A stretch of 64,000 bases of DNA. Origin: Arcticibacter svalbardensis MN12-7 (lineage in GTDB: Bacteria > Bacteroidota > Bacteroidia > Sphingobacteriales > Sphingobacteriaceae). Positions 35,988-46,700 of the stretch are shown piece by piece. The notes under the pieces are model-generated. The model was given only the letters and a program-made list of their open reading frames with translations. It was not told the DNA's origin and did no database searches. Position numbers and translations under genes: made by a program. The stretch covers positions 1 through 64,000 of the forward strand of contig NZ_AQPN01000143.1 of assembly GCF_000403135.1 (NCBI RefSeq). Reading direction: 5' to 3'. Each line of letters begins with the position of its first letter. The stretch's first letter is position 1.

Positions 35988-37478
35988 TTACTTATTTAAC
36001 GATTTCTGCTGATTCGTGGTATGTGGTCTGCTTGAAAGAAAAAGAAGGAAATAAGTAATCAATCCATTGATCACGATCAGTTCAAATCCAATGGTATATC
36101 CCGTAAGCAAGAAGGAATATTTATCTATCACGAAGGAGATAATGGGTGACAAAATACAAAAGAAAGGAACCAGTTTATCCTTCACATCGCGTTTAGAGAT
36201 CATTCCAAAACTGAACAGACCAAGTAGCGGTCCGTAGGTATACCCTGCCGCTTTAAAAATAGAGTTCACAACAGAGTCGTCATTAATAATTTTAAATAAT
36301 AATACAACGAGCAGCATGATGACTGAAAACACCACATGGACCAGATGACGAGTGCGGATTAAGCGTGGATCATTCTGGTTGGCTGATTTATTAAAACTTA
36401 GAAAGTCTACACAAAATGAAGTGGTTAGAGCGGTTAATGCAGAGTCCGTGGTGGCAAATGTAGCTGCCGTAAGGCCTAACATAAACACGATTGCCGGCAG
36501 AGTGCCTAAATAGTTCAGGGCAATTTCGGGAAACAGGTGATCGGGAGTAGCCAAAGCGGAAACATTGATTCCTTTCGCCTCTGCGTAGATATAAAGTAAA
36601 GCACCTACACTTAGGAAAAAGATGTTCATGACCACGAAGACCGCAGTAAAGGTTAACATATTCTTTTGTGCCTCGCCTATATTCTTACAGCTCAGATTCT
36701 TTTGCATCAGATCCTGATCCAAACCTGTCATCGCAATGGTCACAAATACACCACCTAAAAATTGCTTGATAAAGTGATTCTTACTGCCAAAGAAATCTTC
36801 CCAAAAGAAGATCTTGGAATAAGAACTATTTTTTACGGTTTCAAAGGTTTGTGTGATATTCAGATCGAGACTTTTGGAAATAAAGTAGATCGACAATATC
36901 ACAGAGGAAAGCAGAAATACCGTTTGCAGGGTATCTGTAATAATGATCGTCTTTAGTCCGCCTTTAAAGGTATATGACCAGATTAACACTAAACAAATGG
37001 CTATAGTAACCCAAAATGGCACATTCCAGGCATCAAAAATAAACTTCTGCAATACAATAGCGACCAGGTATAAGCGAAACGCAGAGCCAATAGTGCGGGA
37101 GACCAGAAAGATCATCGCGCCTGTTTTATAGCTCCAATGTCCCAGTCTGTTTTCCAGATACGTATAGATAGAAACCAGGTTAATCCGGTAATATAAGGGC
37201 AACAGCACCGTAGCGATCAGAATAAAACCAACCGCATTGCCGAGTACAAACTGAAAGTACCCGAAACTACTATTGATAACTGCACCGGGAACGGAAATAA
37301 AAGTAACGCCAGATAAGGCGGTACCGATCATTCCAAAGGCAACAAAATACCATTTTGAGTTCCTGTTGGCAATAAAAAAGCTTGAATTATCAGATGATCC
37401 CCTGGATGTAAAATAAGAAACAGCGATTAGAACAGCAAAATAACCTATAAGAAAAGATAAAAGGACTATTGGAGACAT
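35988..37478 (-). CDS. Sodium:solute symporter (SSS family), candidate MurNAc transporter
   Basis: The 496-residue inner-membrane protein has about 13 hydrophobic helices and SSS features (GTALSGVTFISVPGAV near residues 52-67, SLGATFAT-like LTAATFATTDSALTALTT). It imports small solutes with Na+. It lies 8 bases downstream of murQ, an arrangement like the MurT-MurK-MurQ module described in Tannerella forsythia, where MurT is a MurNAc transporter. MurNAc or another murein-derived sugar is the most likely substrate, but this is inferred from context. Confidence 0.85.
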   Translation of the reverse strand: MSPIVLLSFLIGYFAVLIAVSYFTSRGSSDNSSFFIANRNSKWYFVAFGMIGTALSGVTFISVPGAVINSSFGYFQFVLGNAVGFILIATVLLPLYYRINLVSIYTYLENRLGHWSYKTGAMIFLVSRTIGSAFRLYLVAIVLQKFIFDAWNVPFWVTIAICLVLIWSYTFKGGLKTIIITDTLQTVFLLSSVILSIYFISKSLDLNITQTFETVKNSSYSKIFFWEDFFGSKNHFIKQFLGGVFVTIAMTGLDQDLMQKNLSCKNIGEAQKNMLTFTAVFVVMNIFFLSVGALLYIYAEAKGINVSALATPDHLFPEIALNYLGTLPAIVFMLGLTAATFATTDSALTALTTSFCVDFLSFNKSANQNDPRLIRTRHLVHVVFSVIMLLVVLLFKIINDDSVVNSIFKAAGYTYGPLLGLFSFGMISKRDVKDKLVPFFCILSPIISFVIDKYSFLLTGYTIGFELIVINGLITYFLLFLSSRPHTTNQQKSLNK

Positions 37479-37486
37479 AATTTGTT

Positions 37487-38293
37487 TTATTTGAAAGAGG
37501 CTTCAATTGCTTTGCGTACACTTCCATACTTGAGTAGTAATTCTGCGGCAGTAGGTTGTTCTGTACCTGTTTCTTTCATAATGATCTTGATGCCTCGTTC
37601 AACCAACTTTTTGTTAGTGAGTTGCATGTCCACCATTTTATTTCCATGCACCCTACCCAGTTGAATCATTACACTGGTACTTAACATATTCAGAACAAGT
37701 TTCTGTGCGGTACCGGATTTCATACGGGTAGAACCGGTAAGAAACTCAGGACCAACAACAACTTCTATTGGAAATTTAGCTTCCGCAGCAACCGGACTCC
37801 CTGAATTACATACAATACAGCCGGTTATTATATTATGCTCATTGGCTTTCCTGAGTCCGCCAATAACATAAGGAGTTGTACCCGATGCAGCTAAACCTAT
37901 CAGAACATCATCCTCATTGATATGAAATTCTTTCAGATCAAGCCATGCCTGATCGAAATCATCTTCTGCAAATTCGACAGCTCTACGTATTGCGGTATCA
38001 CCACCAGCAATAATTCCGACGACCCAATCGAAGGGTACGCCAAAGGTTGGCGGACATTCGGAGGCATCCAATACGCCTAAACGACCGCTTGTACCAGCAC
38101 CGATATAAAACATTCTACCTCCAGACTTCATTTTCTCGGATGCAGCCTCAGCAAGGCGTTCGATTTGAGGGATTACTTTTTCAACAGCACGAGGGACAGT
38201 TTGGTCCTCGTTATTTATATTTTCGAGGATTTCTCTGACTGACATTGCTTCCAGATTATTATAATCCGAATCCTTCTCTGTTATTCTTTCCAT
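37487..38293 (-). CDS. murQ: N-acetylmuramic acid 6-phosphate etherase
   Basis: The 268-residue cytoplasmic SIS-domain lyase converts MurNAc-6-phosphate to GlcNAc-6-phosphate and D-lactate. It shows the family opening MERITEKDSDYNNLEAMSV, the sugar-phosphate loop YIGAGTSGRLGVLDASECPP and FLTGSTRMKSGTAQKLVLNM. ATG 38293 gives the canonical N-terminus. It is the diagnostic gene of MurNAc catabolism. It needs phosphorylated substrate, so a MurNAc kinase must exist elsewhere because none is visible here. The symporter gene follows after 8 bases. Confidence 0.95.
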   Translation of the reverse strand: MERITEKDSDYNNLEAMSVREILENINNEDQTVPRAVEKVIPQIERLAEAASEKMKSGGRMFYIGAGTSGRLGVLDASECPPTFGVPFDWVVGIIAGGDTAIRRAVEFAEDDFDQAWLDLKEFHINEDDVLIGLAASGTTPYVIGGLRKANEHNIITGCIVCNSGSPVAAEAKFPIEVVVGPEFLTGSTRMKSGTAQKLVLNMLSTSVMIQLGRVHGNKMVDMQLTNKKLVERGIKIIMKETGTEQPTAAELLLKYGSVRKAIEASFK

Positions 38294-38391
38294 TCTATAC
38301 ACGTATTAACTGTAGCGCTTATTTTATTAATCAATTATAAAGATTTTTCATCTGTTTAAATGTAAGATGAATCAATCAAAATTTTTTATCC

Positions 38392-40084
38392 TTATTGTCC
38401 GGCACCAAAGTGGTACTGTTCAGATACTGTAACCGGTAAAGTTCCTTTAGGAACTAAATCACCTTGTATAAAACGTAAAGCCGTTTCTTGCATCAGGTCA
38501 TCATCCTCATAACAAATAACCAGATTTTTTGTATCCGGAAAGTTACTAATCAAATAAGGATTACCAAATACAAAACTATATACATTTTCTTGTTTACTCA
38601 GGGCATTAAAAAGGTTAATTCCTTCCATACTTACACCAAAGTTTGCAGATGGATATTTCTTATACTGATGAATGCCTAAAATGACAACATCGTACTGGGT
38701 ACCAAGGATGTTCATCAAACTATCAGCAGAACCAGGCCCTGCAGTATAGTTCAGAAAGTAGCTATCTGCATTAAAATTGTCTTTAAGTAAGGTAGCAAAA
38801 TGGTTGTTCTTACTCAAGCCAATACCCACATAAGCAATCCTTTTACCTTGCAGGGAATCAAGCAAGAGCGGATTATCGTTTCGCAGTCGGGTTAATGCAT
38901 GGGCATATACCTCTTTTTTTTAATGCAGTGGTATGCGCATTCAGATCAGCAGCCAAAGAAATGGTATCTATTTTATGTACCTGACTTAATCCCAGGTTAT
39001 ACTTAGCCAGTAAAACACGGTTCACCTTTTGATCGATATCATCCCAGCTTTGTCTTTTCCGTCGGATTGACTTTCTTACTTTTTCAATATTTTCTTCGAC
39101 ATCCCCGGGAAGGCATAACATATCATTTCCGGCAATTAAGGAAAGCACACTAGCTTCTCCTTTAGGGAAATATTTGGCTACCCCTTTCATCTCCAGTGCA
39201 TCGGTAAACGTGAGACCTTTGAAACCAAGATCATGGCGCAGCAGTTTGTTGACATTATTGGGTGATAAGGATGTTGCCCGGTTTGCTGTACTATCTATTG
39301 CCGGAATATACAAATGCGCCACCATGACACTACCAACACCCTCCCTGATCAATGCTTTAAAAGGAAAAAGTTCAAGTTCATCGAGCTGCGCAAACGACTT
39401 CATAATAACAGGCAAGTCGAGGTGAGAGTCAACGGATACATCGCCATGGCCTGGGAAATGTTTAGCACAGGCCATAATGCCATTGTCCTGCATCCCGCGC
39501 ATGATGCTGCCTCCAAAGGAAGCAACCTTATATTTATCTTCGCCAAAGGACCTGAAGTTGATAACCGGATTGGCCGGATTATTATTGATATCAACCACGG
39601 GGGCGTAATCGACCTGAATGCCGATCCGTTTGCATTGTGCAGCAATAGTTTGACCGGTTTTATAAGCAATTGCCGGATCTTGAACCGCTCCTATTGTTAA
39701 CTGATCGGGAAAGGAAATCACATCTGAAAATCGCATACCGAGTCCTGTTTCTCCATCAACACAAACCATCAGGGGTGTCTTTGCTTTTTGTTGAAGGGTA
39801 TTGATCAGTAGGGCCTGTTGCAACGAAGTACCCTGAAAGAGACATACCGAGCCGATGTTATACTTACGAATATAACGGAGCACGTCTTTCTCAAAAAACT
39901 CAACTCCTTTTGTGCTTCGGGTAGAAGTACGAATGACCATTAACTGTGCGATCTTCTGTCGTCTGGATAGTTTTTTCAATGTGCTATCCGCCCAATGTTG
40001 CGATTGAGGAGTTACTTCCAGAAAACGCTGTGCATATAATCCTGTAGAGGATAATAGGAAAGCGATGATAATTAGTTTTTTCAT
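38392..40084 (-). pseudogene. nagZ: GH3 beta-N-acetylhexosaminidase (NagZ-like), frameshifted into two frames
   Basis: The N-terminal frame (38873-40084) has a signal peptide ending LYAQ and a GH3 barrel with the NagZ-specific KHFPGHGDVSVDSH loop (His213, Asp215 region). The nucleophile Asp295 is in FTDALEMKG. It hydrolyses GlcNAc-MurNAc linkages. At an A8 run (plus-strand T8 at 38914-38921) it shifts to RGICPCINPTAKR and stops. Reading with one base fewer gives KKEVYAHALTRLRNDNPLL and runs into the second frame (38392-38865), a GH3 C-terminal domain (LLDSLQGKRIAYVGIGLSKN). One indel restores a protein of about 563 residues. It may be a real frameshift, slippage expression or a sequence error. 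The start overlaps the upstream stop by ATGA. Confidence 0.82.
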
Positions 40085-41937
40085 TTGTATTTCAGACTTA
40101 CAATTTTGCCATCCATGGTACTCATCAGTACTGCATTTTTTCCAAAAGGCAACATTGGATTAACTAAAGCATTCGAACTTTTGTATTGCCATACGACTTC
40201 CCCTGTCTTACTGTTTATGGCAGAAGCCAGTCCCGCATGACTAGGCACATAGATTAAGCCTTTACGTTCAACAATTGCAGAAGGACTTAGTTCGTATGGC
40301 AATTTCAGGGCAGACTTAAAGCTGATTTTCAAAGAGTCGGCTTTGGTAGAAACGCCAAAAAGCTGACCATCCATGGTTTTCACATATACTCGTTTACCGT
40401 TTGAAGAGATGCCCATCGATTCGCGGACTCTGCCTTCTTTCATTTTCTGTCGCCATATAACCATTCCGGTTTGGGCATCAAGAGATGTCATATACTGATC
40501 AGGAGCAACAATAAATATTCTTCCATTTGAGGCTACAGGATAACAGGCCGCGGGTGAATACATTCGACTCGCTGCACCATTATTCCATTTCCATTGCAAG
40601 ATCCCTGTTTTTATATTCAGGGCATAAAAGTCATTCGCCCAACAGCCAAAATAAATCTTACCCTTGTAGATGAGCGGTTTGGTCACTACAAAACCTCTTA
40701 CTTCTTTGAAATCCCATAAAAGAGCACCTGTAATTAAGTTTAAAGCTCTGAAATGCCCATCAGAACTTCCAATATAAACCACATCCTTGTGGATCATTGG
40801 AGAGCCAAGAACAGCTTTTTGTGCTTCATACTTCCATATTAATTTCCCATTCAGAAGAGAAATGCAGTAGATGAAATTATCTGAAGAACCAGCAACTACA
40901 TGATCACCGGATATAGCTGGTGTAGAATACACCTTGCCACCTGTAGCAAAAGACCATTTAAGTTTTCCATCTTTTACATCAAGGGCATAAAGCTGTCCGT
41001 TTGTATTAGCGGCAACAACTAACCCTTTTCCAAGAGCCATACCACTTCCTATATCACTTTGGTCCTGATACTGCCATTGCTTTTTTACTTGCGGGTATTT
41101 GTCGTTGACTGCAAAAGAAGGTCGTGGATAGGCCTGAGTTGAGGATGCAAAATGATGATTCAGCATAGGTACCTCAAGCCACTGGCGTTGTGTGTTGATA
41201 AGAGGTTTCCGTTCTTCAAAAGTAGCTTTACCCTCTTTAATGGTTACTATATTATACCCTCCAATACTGTCTTTTGCACGAAGATTAGATCGCCCCATAA
41301 CCTGTGGAATTCCCTCAAAATTATAGAGATGGTTATTGTGACCATGTCCACATAGGAGTAACTGCACATTTCTCTTTTTAACCTTATCCAGGGCATCATA
41401 CCAGTTATTAAGCGATGAGTCCTGCGGATAATGGTTGATATAGATCAGTGGCATGGATGGATCTTTCATGTTGTTAAGAACAGAATCAAGCCATACTAGA
41501 TTTTCACGGGGTACTTGTCCCGGACTCATACGCATATTGGGACCTGAACTAGTCGCTGCAAATTGATACCCCCCTTTTATAAAGGCAAAAGTTTCTGATC
41601 CAAACACCTTACGGAATGAATTAGCACCACTTTCAGACCAGTTAGAATCATGGTTACCACCAACGACGTACCAAGGTTTATTGAGACTATCTAATATTTG
41701 ACGGGCAAGTTTTAATTCTGTATCAGCACCAAATTCAGTAATATCACCAGTAACCATGACAAACTCCAGAGCAGCATTTTCATTAATATCCTGAACTGTA
41801 CGGCGAAGATCTTCAGCTGCGGTACTATTTCCTATGTGGGTATCCGAAACAAAAGCAAACTGAACTGATTGTGCTAGAAGTACATTTTGTAAACCTATAA
41901 AAAGGAGGAAAAGAAATGCGATTTTAAAGATCTTCAT
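40081..41937 (-). CDS. Calcineurin-like phosphoesterase fused to a PQQ-type beta-propeller
   Basis: The 618-residue exported protein has a signal peptide ending LLAQ. A metallophosphoesterase domain (about 25-255) carries SDTHIG, VTGDITEFG, VGGNHDSNWSE and LCGHGHNNH. It is followed by PQQ-like repeats (LKWSFATGGKVYSTP, GKLIWKYEAQ, GALLWDFKEV, GILQWKWNNG) forming a propeller to the C-terminus. The substrate is unknown. Its position at the head of the nagZ-murQ operon, after the SusD terminator, suggests a phosphoester linked to cell-wall glycans. ATG 41937 (MKIFKIAF) is chosen for the signal peptide. Its TGA overlaps the nagZ ATG. Confidence 0.85.
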   Translation of the reverse strand: MKIFKIAFLFLLFIGLQNVLLAQSVQFAFVSDTHIGNSTAAEDLRRTVQDINENAALEFVMVTGDITEFGADTELKLARQILDSLNKPWYVVGGNHDSNWSESGANSFRKVFGSETFAFIKGGYQFAATSSGPNMRMSPGQVPRENLVWLDSVLNNMKDPSMPLIYINHYPQDSSLNNWYDALDKVKKRNVQLLLCGHGHNNHLYNFEGIPQVMGRSNLRAKDSIGGYNIVTIKEGKATFEERKPLINTQRQWLEVPMLNHHFASSTQAYPRPSFAVNDKYPQVKKQWQYQDQSDIGSGMALGKGLVVAANTNGQLYALDVKDGKLKWSFATGGKVYSTPAISGDHVVAGSSDNFIYCISLLNGKLIWKYEAQKAVLGSPMIHKDVVYIGSSDGHFRALNLITGALLWDFKEVRGFVVTKPLIYKGKIYFGCWANDFYALNIKTGILQWKWNNGAASRMYSPAACYPVASNGRIFIVAPDQYMTSLDAQTGMVIWRQKMKEGRVRESMGISSNGKRVYVKTMDGQLFGVSTKADSLKISFKSALKLPYELSPSAIVERKGLIYVPSHAGLASAINSKTGEVVWQYKSSNALVNPMLPFGKNAVLMSTMDGKIVSLKYK

Positions 41938-42014
41938 TGCAGGTATTTTTTTTAGAGTCAAATAGCAGTGTTACAAAAAAAGCATCTTTTTTTTACTATC
42001 TAACTAATATAAAA

Positions 42015-42041
42015 ACCGCTCTGTTATAATAACAGAGCGGT
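42015..42041 (-). terminator. Terminator after SusD-like gene 1
   Basis: ACCGCTCTGTTAT/ATAACAGAGCGGT is a perfect stem; on the minus strand it is followed by TTTTTATATT. It lies between the SusD stop and the phosphoesterase start, separating two transcription units. Confidence 0.85.
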
Positions 42042-42059
42042 AAAGTCTTTAATTTTCAA

Positions 42060-43778
42060 CTACCAGCCTGGATTTTGTGTTAATTCAACTCCCTGATCTT
42101 TATATAATTTAATCTGATCTTGTGGAATTGGAGTTAAATATACTCTTGCATTATCAAACATGCGTTGAGATTCTGTTTTTGGTGCAGGAATGATGTAGCC
42201 TTCCGAAGCAGAATTTTCAATAGTAAGTGTTGATGTAGGATAATCAGCTTTCTTAATCCAAGCTCCTCTATTAATATCGGCATTAACCTTTGTATCTAGA
42301 TATGTATATTTTTTCCATCGCCTAAGATCATCATTTCTAAAGCCCTCCATCATCAACTCTACTCTGCGCTCTCTTCTGATCTCCCATAAAATAGAGGACA
42401 CTGATGAGTCTCTGCTCGGATCGTCATAAACAACACCATTAGCAGTAGCTTGTGTTCCAATTACTCCCAAGTCTGGTATGTTTACACCAGCTCTTTTCCT
42501 GATCTTATTTATTGTCTTATTTAGATCTTCCTGGGTTAGAGTTCCTAATTCTGCTGACGCTTCTGCATAATTCAACAACACCTCTGCATAGCGGATTACC
42601 GGAGCATCGGTAGTATTCAGGCTGGAGTTACCTTCAGTTAAATCCTTTATATCCTCATTAAGGAATTTTTGTGTTGCATAACCCGAACTTGAATAATTTG
42701 CAATTACCCCATTCAATCTAATCTGCGGAGCAATTGTAATTTTCAAACGTGGATCGCGGTGTGCCATCACATTCTTAATAGTTTTATCTCCTTGGTACAA
42801 TGTAGAAATTCCAATGGGAAGACCAACGCTATCCAAATAAGACTCAATAGCATTCTTTGATACACCAGTTTGAGGCTCTTTATTATTATAACTGTTTAAA
42901 CTATGCGTGATAATACCAGTAAGATAACTTCTGTACATGATAACCTCTGTATTACCGGTCAAGTCTAATGAAGTAAACAGTTTTCTGTAATCAGATGAAA
43001 TTGCAAAAAGACCAGTGCTCATTACTTCATTAGCTGCCCATTTAGAGGCTTCCAGATATTCATTAGCTTTAACAATATTGTTTTTTTGATACTTTTGCCA
43101 TGTACCTTCAAAAAGAAATACACGCGACATAAAAGCTAAAACAACATACTTATTTACAACTAATCCCTGTGGCCCTGTTGTTAAATCAGCCGCTCTAACG
43201 TTTGCAACTGCATATTTAAAATCGGCAAGAACACTGTCCATGACTAACTCGCGGGAATCACGTGGTTTATATAAAGCTGCATTATCTGTTTCAGATAAGA
43301 CTTGATTATAATATGGAAAGTCGCCATACTTTCTGACTTTTTTGGCATACTCCATTGCTCTGAAAAATCTGCCAACTCCGGTCCAGTTATTCTTTGCTTC
43401 GTCTGACATAGGCACCTGCTTGATTCGGTCTATAAATAAATTAGCCTTCCGGATAAAGGAGAAATTCCAATCAGCCACCAAATTTGCAGTTGCAGGAACA
43501 TTGCGAGTTAAGACTGTTGGAGTAGTTGGCGCAAAGTCATCATTTAGGCTTTCACCAGAAAAATAGCCACCCCATGTAAGATCAAAACCTGCCGCATATC
43601 CGGGGAAGTTCTGCGTATAAAAGCCAAAGGCAAAGGTCCTAACATTACCTTCGCTTGTCCAATAAGTATCATCTGTAAGTTTATCCAACGGATCCCTGGT
43701 AAGGAATTCATCTGTTTGTTTACAGCTAAAAGCCAGAGTACTAACAAAAGCTAATAGTATATATATCTTGGTTTTCAT
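42060..43778 (-). CDS. SusD/RagB-family outer-membrane glycan-binding lipoprotein 1
   Basis: The 572-residue lipoprotein has signal peptide and lipobox AFSC (Cys19), followed by KQTDEFLTRDPLDKLTDDTYW, typical of SusD/RagB N-termini, here quoted as FLTRDPLDKLTDDTYW. TPR-like helices and the C-terminal RagB region (LWEIRRERRVELMMEGFRND, DDLRRWKKY, YIIPAPKTES, LTPIPQDQIKLY, LTQNPGW) are complete. It caps the TonB-dependent partner encoded immediately upstream (12-base gap) and captures ligand at the cell surface. Context points to murein fragments as the ligand. Confidence 0.95.
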   Translation of the reverse strand: MKTKIYILLAFVSTLAFSCKQTDEFLTRDPLDKLTDDTYWTSEGNVRTFAFGFYTQNFPGYAAGFDLTWGGYFSGESLNDDFAPTTPTVLTRNVPATANLVADWNFSFIRKANLFIDRIKQVPMSDEAKNNWTGVGRFFRAMEYAKKVRKYGDFPYYNQVLSETDNAALYKPRDSRELVMDSVLADFKYAVANVRAADLTTGPQGLVVNKYVVLAFMSRVFLFEGTWQKYQKNNIVKANEYLEASKWAANEVMSTGLFAISSDYRKLFTSLDLTGNTEVIMYRSYLTGIITHSLNSYNNKEPQTGVSKNAIESYLDSVGLPIGISTLYQGDKTIKNVMAHRDPRLKITIAPQIRLNGVIANYSSSGYATQKFLNEDIKDLTEGNSSLNTTDAPVIRYAEVLLNYAEASAELGTLTQEDLNKTINKIRKRAGVNIPDLGVIGTQATANGVVYDDPSRDSSVSSILWEIRRERRVELMMEGFRNDDLRRWKKYTYLDTKVNADINRGAWIKKADYPTSTLTIENSASEGYIIPAPKTESQRMFDNARVYLTPIPQDQIKLYKDQGVELTQNPGW

Positions 43779-43789
43779 TCCGTCTAAAA

Positions 43790-46700
43790 TTAAAATGTTA
43801 CTTGAAGTCCAAAAGAGAACGTTTTTCTATATGGGTAGACCCTGCCAAATCCGGCTCTGTCTAAATCAAGCTGAGTTTGACTGAAATCAATTTCAGGATC
43901 TATTGGTACATTCAGATGATCAAATGTTAATAAGTTTTCACCGCTGAAATATAATCTTAAGCGATCAAGCTTAATTCGCTGAGTAACTGTTTTGGGAAGC
44001 GTATACCCGAATGTAATATTTTTCATTCGCAAGTATGCCATGTTTAACAGGTATTTTGTCTGCGGTTGAAAATTCCATCTGTCCACTGTTGCGCCATAAT
44101 CAGCTGGTCTTGGATAAAATGCGTCTGTATTATCAGGTGTCCAGTAATCCATCTGATGCTCATACCATCCTTCAGCGGCCCTAAATCCAGGAAAAACTAT
44201 ATTACCACTAGCCCAAAGCTCTCTCTTTCCAACTCCCTGGAAATACATGTCAAAATCGAAACCTTTGAAGTCAGCTCCAAGACGGAAGCCATACTGATAC
44301 CGGGGAGTAGAATTACCAATGACCGTTTTGTCACCATGATCATCTACAGTATTAGAACCCTGATAGATTACACCATCACCGTTATTATCAATATACTTCA
44401 CATCGCCAGGACCGAAATAAAAAGAGCCTGTTTCAAGTTGTGCCTGAGAAGCAACACCATCTTTGTAGATGTATTTACCACTTGCATTTACACCTGAGAA
44501 ATCATCTGCTGTAAATAACCGGTCTGTAGTATAGCCCCAGATCTCGCCAAGTGTCATTCCTTCATAATAGGTTTTATTCAAAGCAGCAATTGGATCTGGT
44601 AGAGATCGTGTAGCGCCAGAAAACTTGGTAATCTTTTCAGTAGCGTCTGCTAGATTAGCAGACAAATTAATGTTCAACCCATTTGAGAAATGATGATTAT
44701 AATCCAATGCAAGTTCCCATCCTTTAGCTTGTAGCTCACCAAAATTAATAACTGGCGCCAGATCTCCAAATGATGAAGGCACGGTTACACCGGGAGATAA
44801 CATATCACTTGTTGTTCTCTTATACCAGTCAAATGTGACACCTAACTGCCCGTTAAGGAATTTAGCATCTACACCGATATCGGTTGTGCTTACGGTCTCC
44901 CATGTAAGTGATGGAGAATAAGGAACAGGAGTGCCAATTGTAGGCTGGTTTGAACCATTTATCACCCATCCAGACCCTGCAGCAGGTACTGTCATTGTGG
45001 GAAGAAACCGGTATTCACCGACTGATTGATTCCCAATTGATCCATAAGATCCTCTAATTTTTAAGAATGAAAGCACTGATTTACTCCAATCCATATAGTC
45101 TTCTTCAGTTAGGATATACCCAGCTGAAAACGAAGGGAAGAAACCCCACAAATCGGATACAGGAAATCTTGAAGATCCATCAAAACGGCCATTTGCTTCT
45201 AACAAATATTTATTTTTGTACGCATAGTTAAGCCTACCAAAAAGGCCTAATGTGGACCAATGTGTATTAGACCCTGTAACGAACTGATCGCCTGTCGCAA
45301 GAGGAAGTTCACCATAACCAGCATCTAACAGATTTCGTCTTTCTGAAGACTGAGATGTGGCACGGTACAATTCCGCATCCCCTCCTACAATAGCCTTAAA
45401 GGAATGGTCATTTATATCTTTGCTATAGGTAGCAAAAAGTTTTCCTGTATTGATTTCGTTCCAATAAGAATAATACCTTGCTTTATTATAAGAAGCGCTT
45501 TGATAGTTTTTATAATCTAAAGCAGTACCGTTGAAAGACCAAAAATCATACGCATAGGTTGGGCCACCTGTTTGATGCAAATGCTCATTCGTATTTGTGT
45601 ATGTATAATCTCCATCAATGGTTAAACCTTTCAATGGTTTCAAGGTACCCCCTACTGAAATTCTGGATAGTGATCGTGTTGTTGCATCCAGTTTGGCTTG
45701 TTCAACTTCAGCAATAGCTCCGCGAAATGGTTTTCCATCATAAGTTCCATACGGATAATTAGATGGCCATCTGTAGAGGTAATACAATGGACCGTATTGA
45801 GAACCGCTATAAATGAAAGGGGTTTCTGTCTTCGTATTTGAGTATATTACTTTACCCCGCACATCAAGCCAGTCTTTTACAGACGAATTCACACCTAACG
45901 TTAAGTTATAACGATCATTTTTATCAGGATTAACCTTTAGAATTCCGTCCTGACCAAGGAAACCTACACCAAGATTATAACTGGTCTTTTCACTTCCACC
46001 GCTCACATTTATATCATGTTTTTGCTGTGGTGTCCAGTCCTTCATATACATTTTACCAGCATCCCATGTACGATAGAAGTATAATTTACCCCCAATGATA
46101 TCGAAGTCGCGACCTAATACCATTTCATTTCCTAAATCCTGTCCCGAGTATAATGATTCCCATTCCTTCATTTTTTCAATAGAAGCGGCATCTACAGAGT
46201 ATCCGATTACACTATAAGATGTAGCATTTGGATTTGAACGCTGAATAGCTGCTAAAGACGCTATTGAATTATCCGATGCTTTAGCCATGACCGGAAGTTT
46301 AGTTGGTGAAGACCATGCTAAGTTGTTTGAATATGTTATTTTATTAGCAGCACCTTTTTTACCTGATTTAGTAGTAATCAAGATTACCCCCCAAGCACCT
46401 CTAGTTCCGTAAATAGATGCCGATGCAGCATCCTTTAATACCGAAATGGATTCAATATCATCCGGATTTACCATTTGAAGGCTTGGAATTTCAACATTAT
46501 CCACTAATATTAGTGGTTGTGCTCCTGTTGTTCCTGTATTTAAAGAACCTGTAACTCCTCGAAGTCGTATTTTTGGGTCAGATCCTAAATCACCGGTAGC
46601 AGTGGTTATTGTTAATCCGGGTACTGCACCCTGAAGTCCGCGACCAACATCAGTAATTGGACGGGCTTCTAAAAGTTCGGTGTTTACTGTTGACACCGCC

